From an uncultured Clostridia bacterium (GTDB lineage Bacteria > Bacillota > Clostridia > UBA1381), in the NCBI GenBank assembly GCA_947631235.1, contig CANRKO010000002.1, positions 212,309 through 276,308 on the forward strand: a DNA stretch of 64,000 nt, given 5' to 3'. Under the pieces are notes generated by a model, which was not told the DNA's origin, ran no database searches, and saw nothing but the letters and a program-made list of their open reading frames with translations. How positions within the stretch are numbered: position 1 is the stretch's first letter; every line of letters starts with the position of its first letter. Positions 63,817 through 64,000 of the stretch are shown here, in pieces. Both the position numbers and the translations under genes were made by a program.

Positions 63817-64000
63817 CTCGTAATGCCTCCTCGTAAATATTAAGTAGTATGTTTTCCGATTTAAACAGTCTCTTGCCGGACGCTAAAAATTCGCTGCGGA
63901 TAAATGCCACAGCGAATTTCTCAAACGTCATGCCGTTATATTTAAAGAATCCCGCAGCCGCGAACGGAGCGGCAAGCACCACGCACAGCCACGACACGAC
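63767..64000 (-). CDS. PrgI-family conjugation membrane protein, N terminus outside window
   Basis: 78 codons visible, open to the right edge. A hydrophobic segment (LCVVLAAPFAAAGFF) is followed by a short amphipathic part (TFEKFAVAFIRSEFL) and a basic tail (GRNQGRKKKDS). Small PrgI-type proteins with two membrane segments directly precede VirB4 in clostridial ICEs and fill the VirB3-like position of the channel. The first membrane segment must lie beyond base 64000. Confidence 0.82.
   Translation of the reverse strand, partial: VVSWLCVVLAAPFAAAGFFKYNGMTFEKFAVAFIRSEFLASGKRLFKSENILLNIYEEALRDAQKAGRNQGRKKKDS

Larger units (their letters stand above)
43590..64000. mobile_element. integrative conjugative element inserted in cotJC (right end outside window)
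   Basis: Boundaries: the left junction is at about 43590-43600, where cotJC homology stops beside the serine recombinase gene; no right junction is seen. Content fitting a Tn1549-like clostridial element: recombinase with small upstream genes, HTH regulators, SLOG protein, NlpC/P60 conjugation peptidase, VirB4 ATPase, PrgI. The DNA is visibly more AT-rich than the core genome to the left. Cargo is the surface/RHS block and the invertible promoter, though these could be a nested insertion. Confidence 0.8.

Overview
The window looks like the chromosome of an anaerobic, Gram-positive Clostridia-type Firmicute, possibly gut-associated. Evidence is the rapZ-yvcK-whiA cluster, a TRAP regulator, an OLE RNA/oapA/dxs/tlyA cluster, a tetrahydrofolate riboswitch with folT, a class B sortase with a PQTGD-ending adhesin, SLH proteins and a cotJC-type manganese catalase gene. 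No rRNA, tRNA or CRISPR array is visible. I cannot name the species. From 1 to about 43.5 kb the DNA is GC-rich core genome; from about 43.6 kb to the right edge it is visibly more AT-rich and mobile. Layout, left part: rapZ (5' cut by the window edge), yvcK, whiA, dnaE, mtrB (TRAP), a small DUF2007-like gene, pfkA, pyk, a thioesterase and a 2-hydroxyacid dehydrogenase on plus. Then comes a minus-strand unit read from right to left: a large structured RNA (OLE), oapA, dxs, tlyA, ispE and two paralogous membrane-anchored coiled-coil proteins. It joins an unusual ncRNA and its membrane partner to isoprenoid synthesis. Centre: prfA, a mannonate-type SDR, an L,D-transpeptidase, proBA, THF riboswitch-folT, a PRPP synthase and a sugar nucleotidyltransferase. 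Next is an orphan structured-RNA candidate with its own promoter and terminator, a 45-residue protein, a secreted GH2 enzyme with an overlapping secreted partner, leuA under a classical leucine attenuator, and a DUF3737 beta-helix protein. A 2397-residue vWA adhesin with its sortase follows; its leader carries a run of ten G. Right part: a large serine recombinase element (integrative conjugative type: NlpC/P60 protein, VirB4, PrgI) has split a cotJC manganese catalase gene at about 43.59 kb; its far end lies outside the window. Its cargo includes a leftward surface-protein/RHS block (47.1-54.9 kb: GLUG protein, SLH proteins, two RHS C-terminal toxin fragments with papain-like and HExxH protease motifs). 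Just upstream of that block is the most exciting feature: a 329-bp segment bounded by exact 24-bp inverted repeats that look like Xer/dif sites (10-bp arms, 6-bp spacer), containing a near-consensus sigma-A promoter and touching a tyrosine recombinase gene. In the present orientation the promoter points away from the surface block and into a hairpin plus U-tract made by the right-hand repeat. After inversion it would drive the surface block. This reads as an ON/OFF promoter switch carried by a conjugative element.
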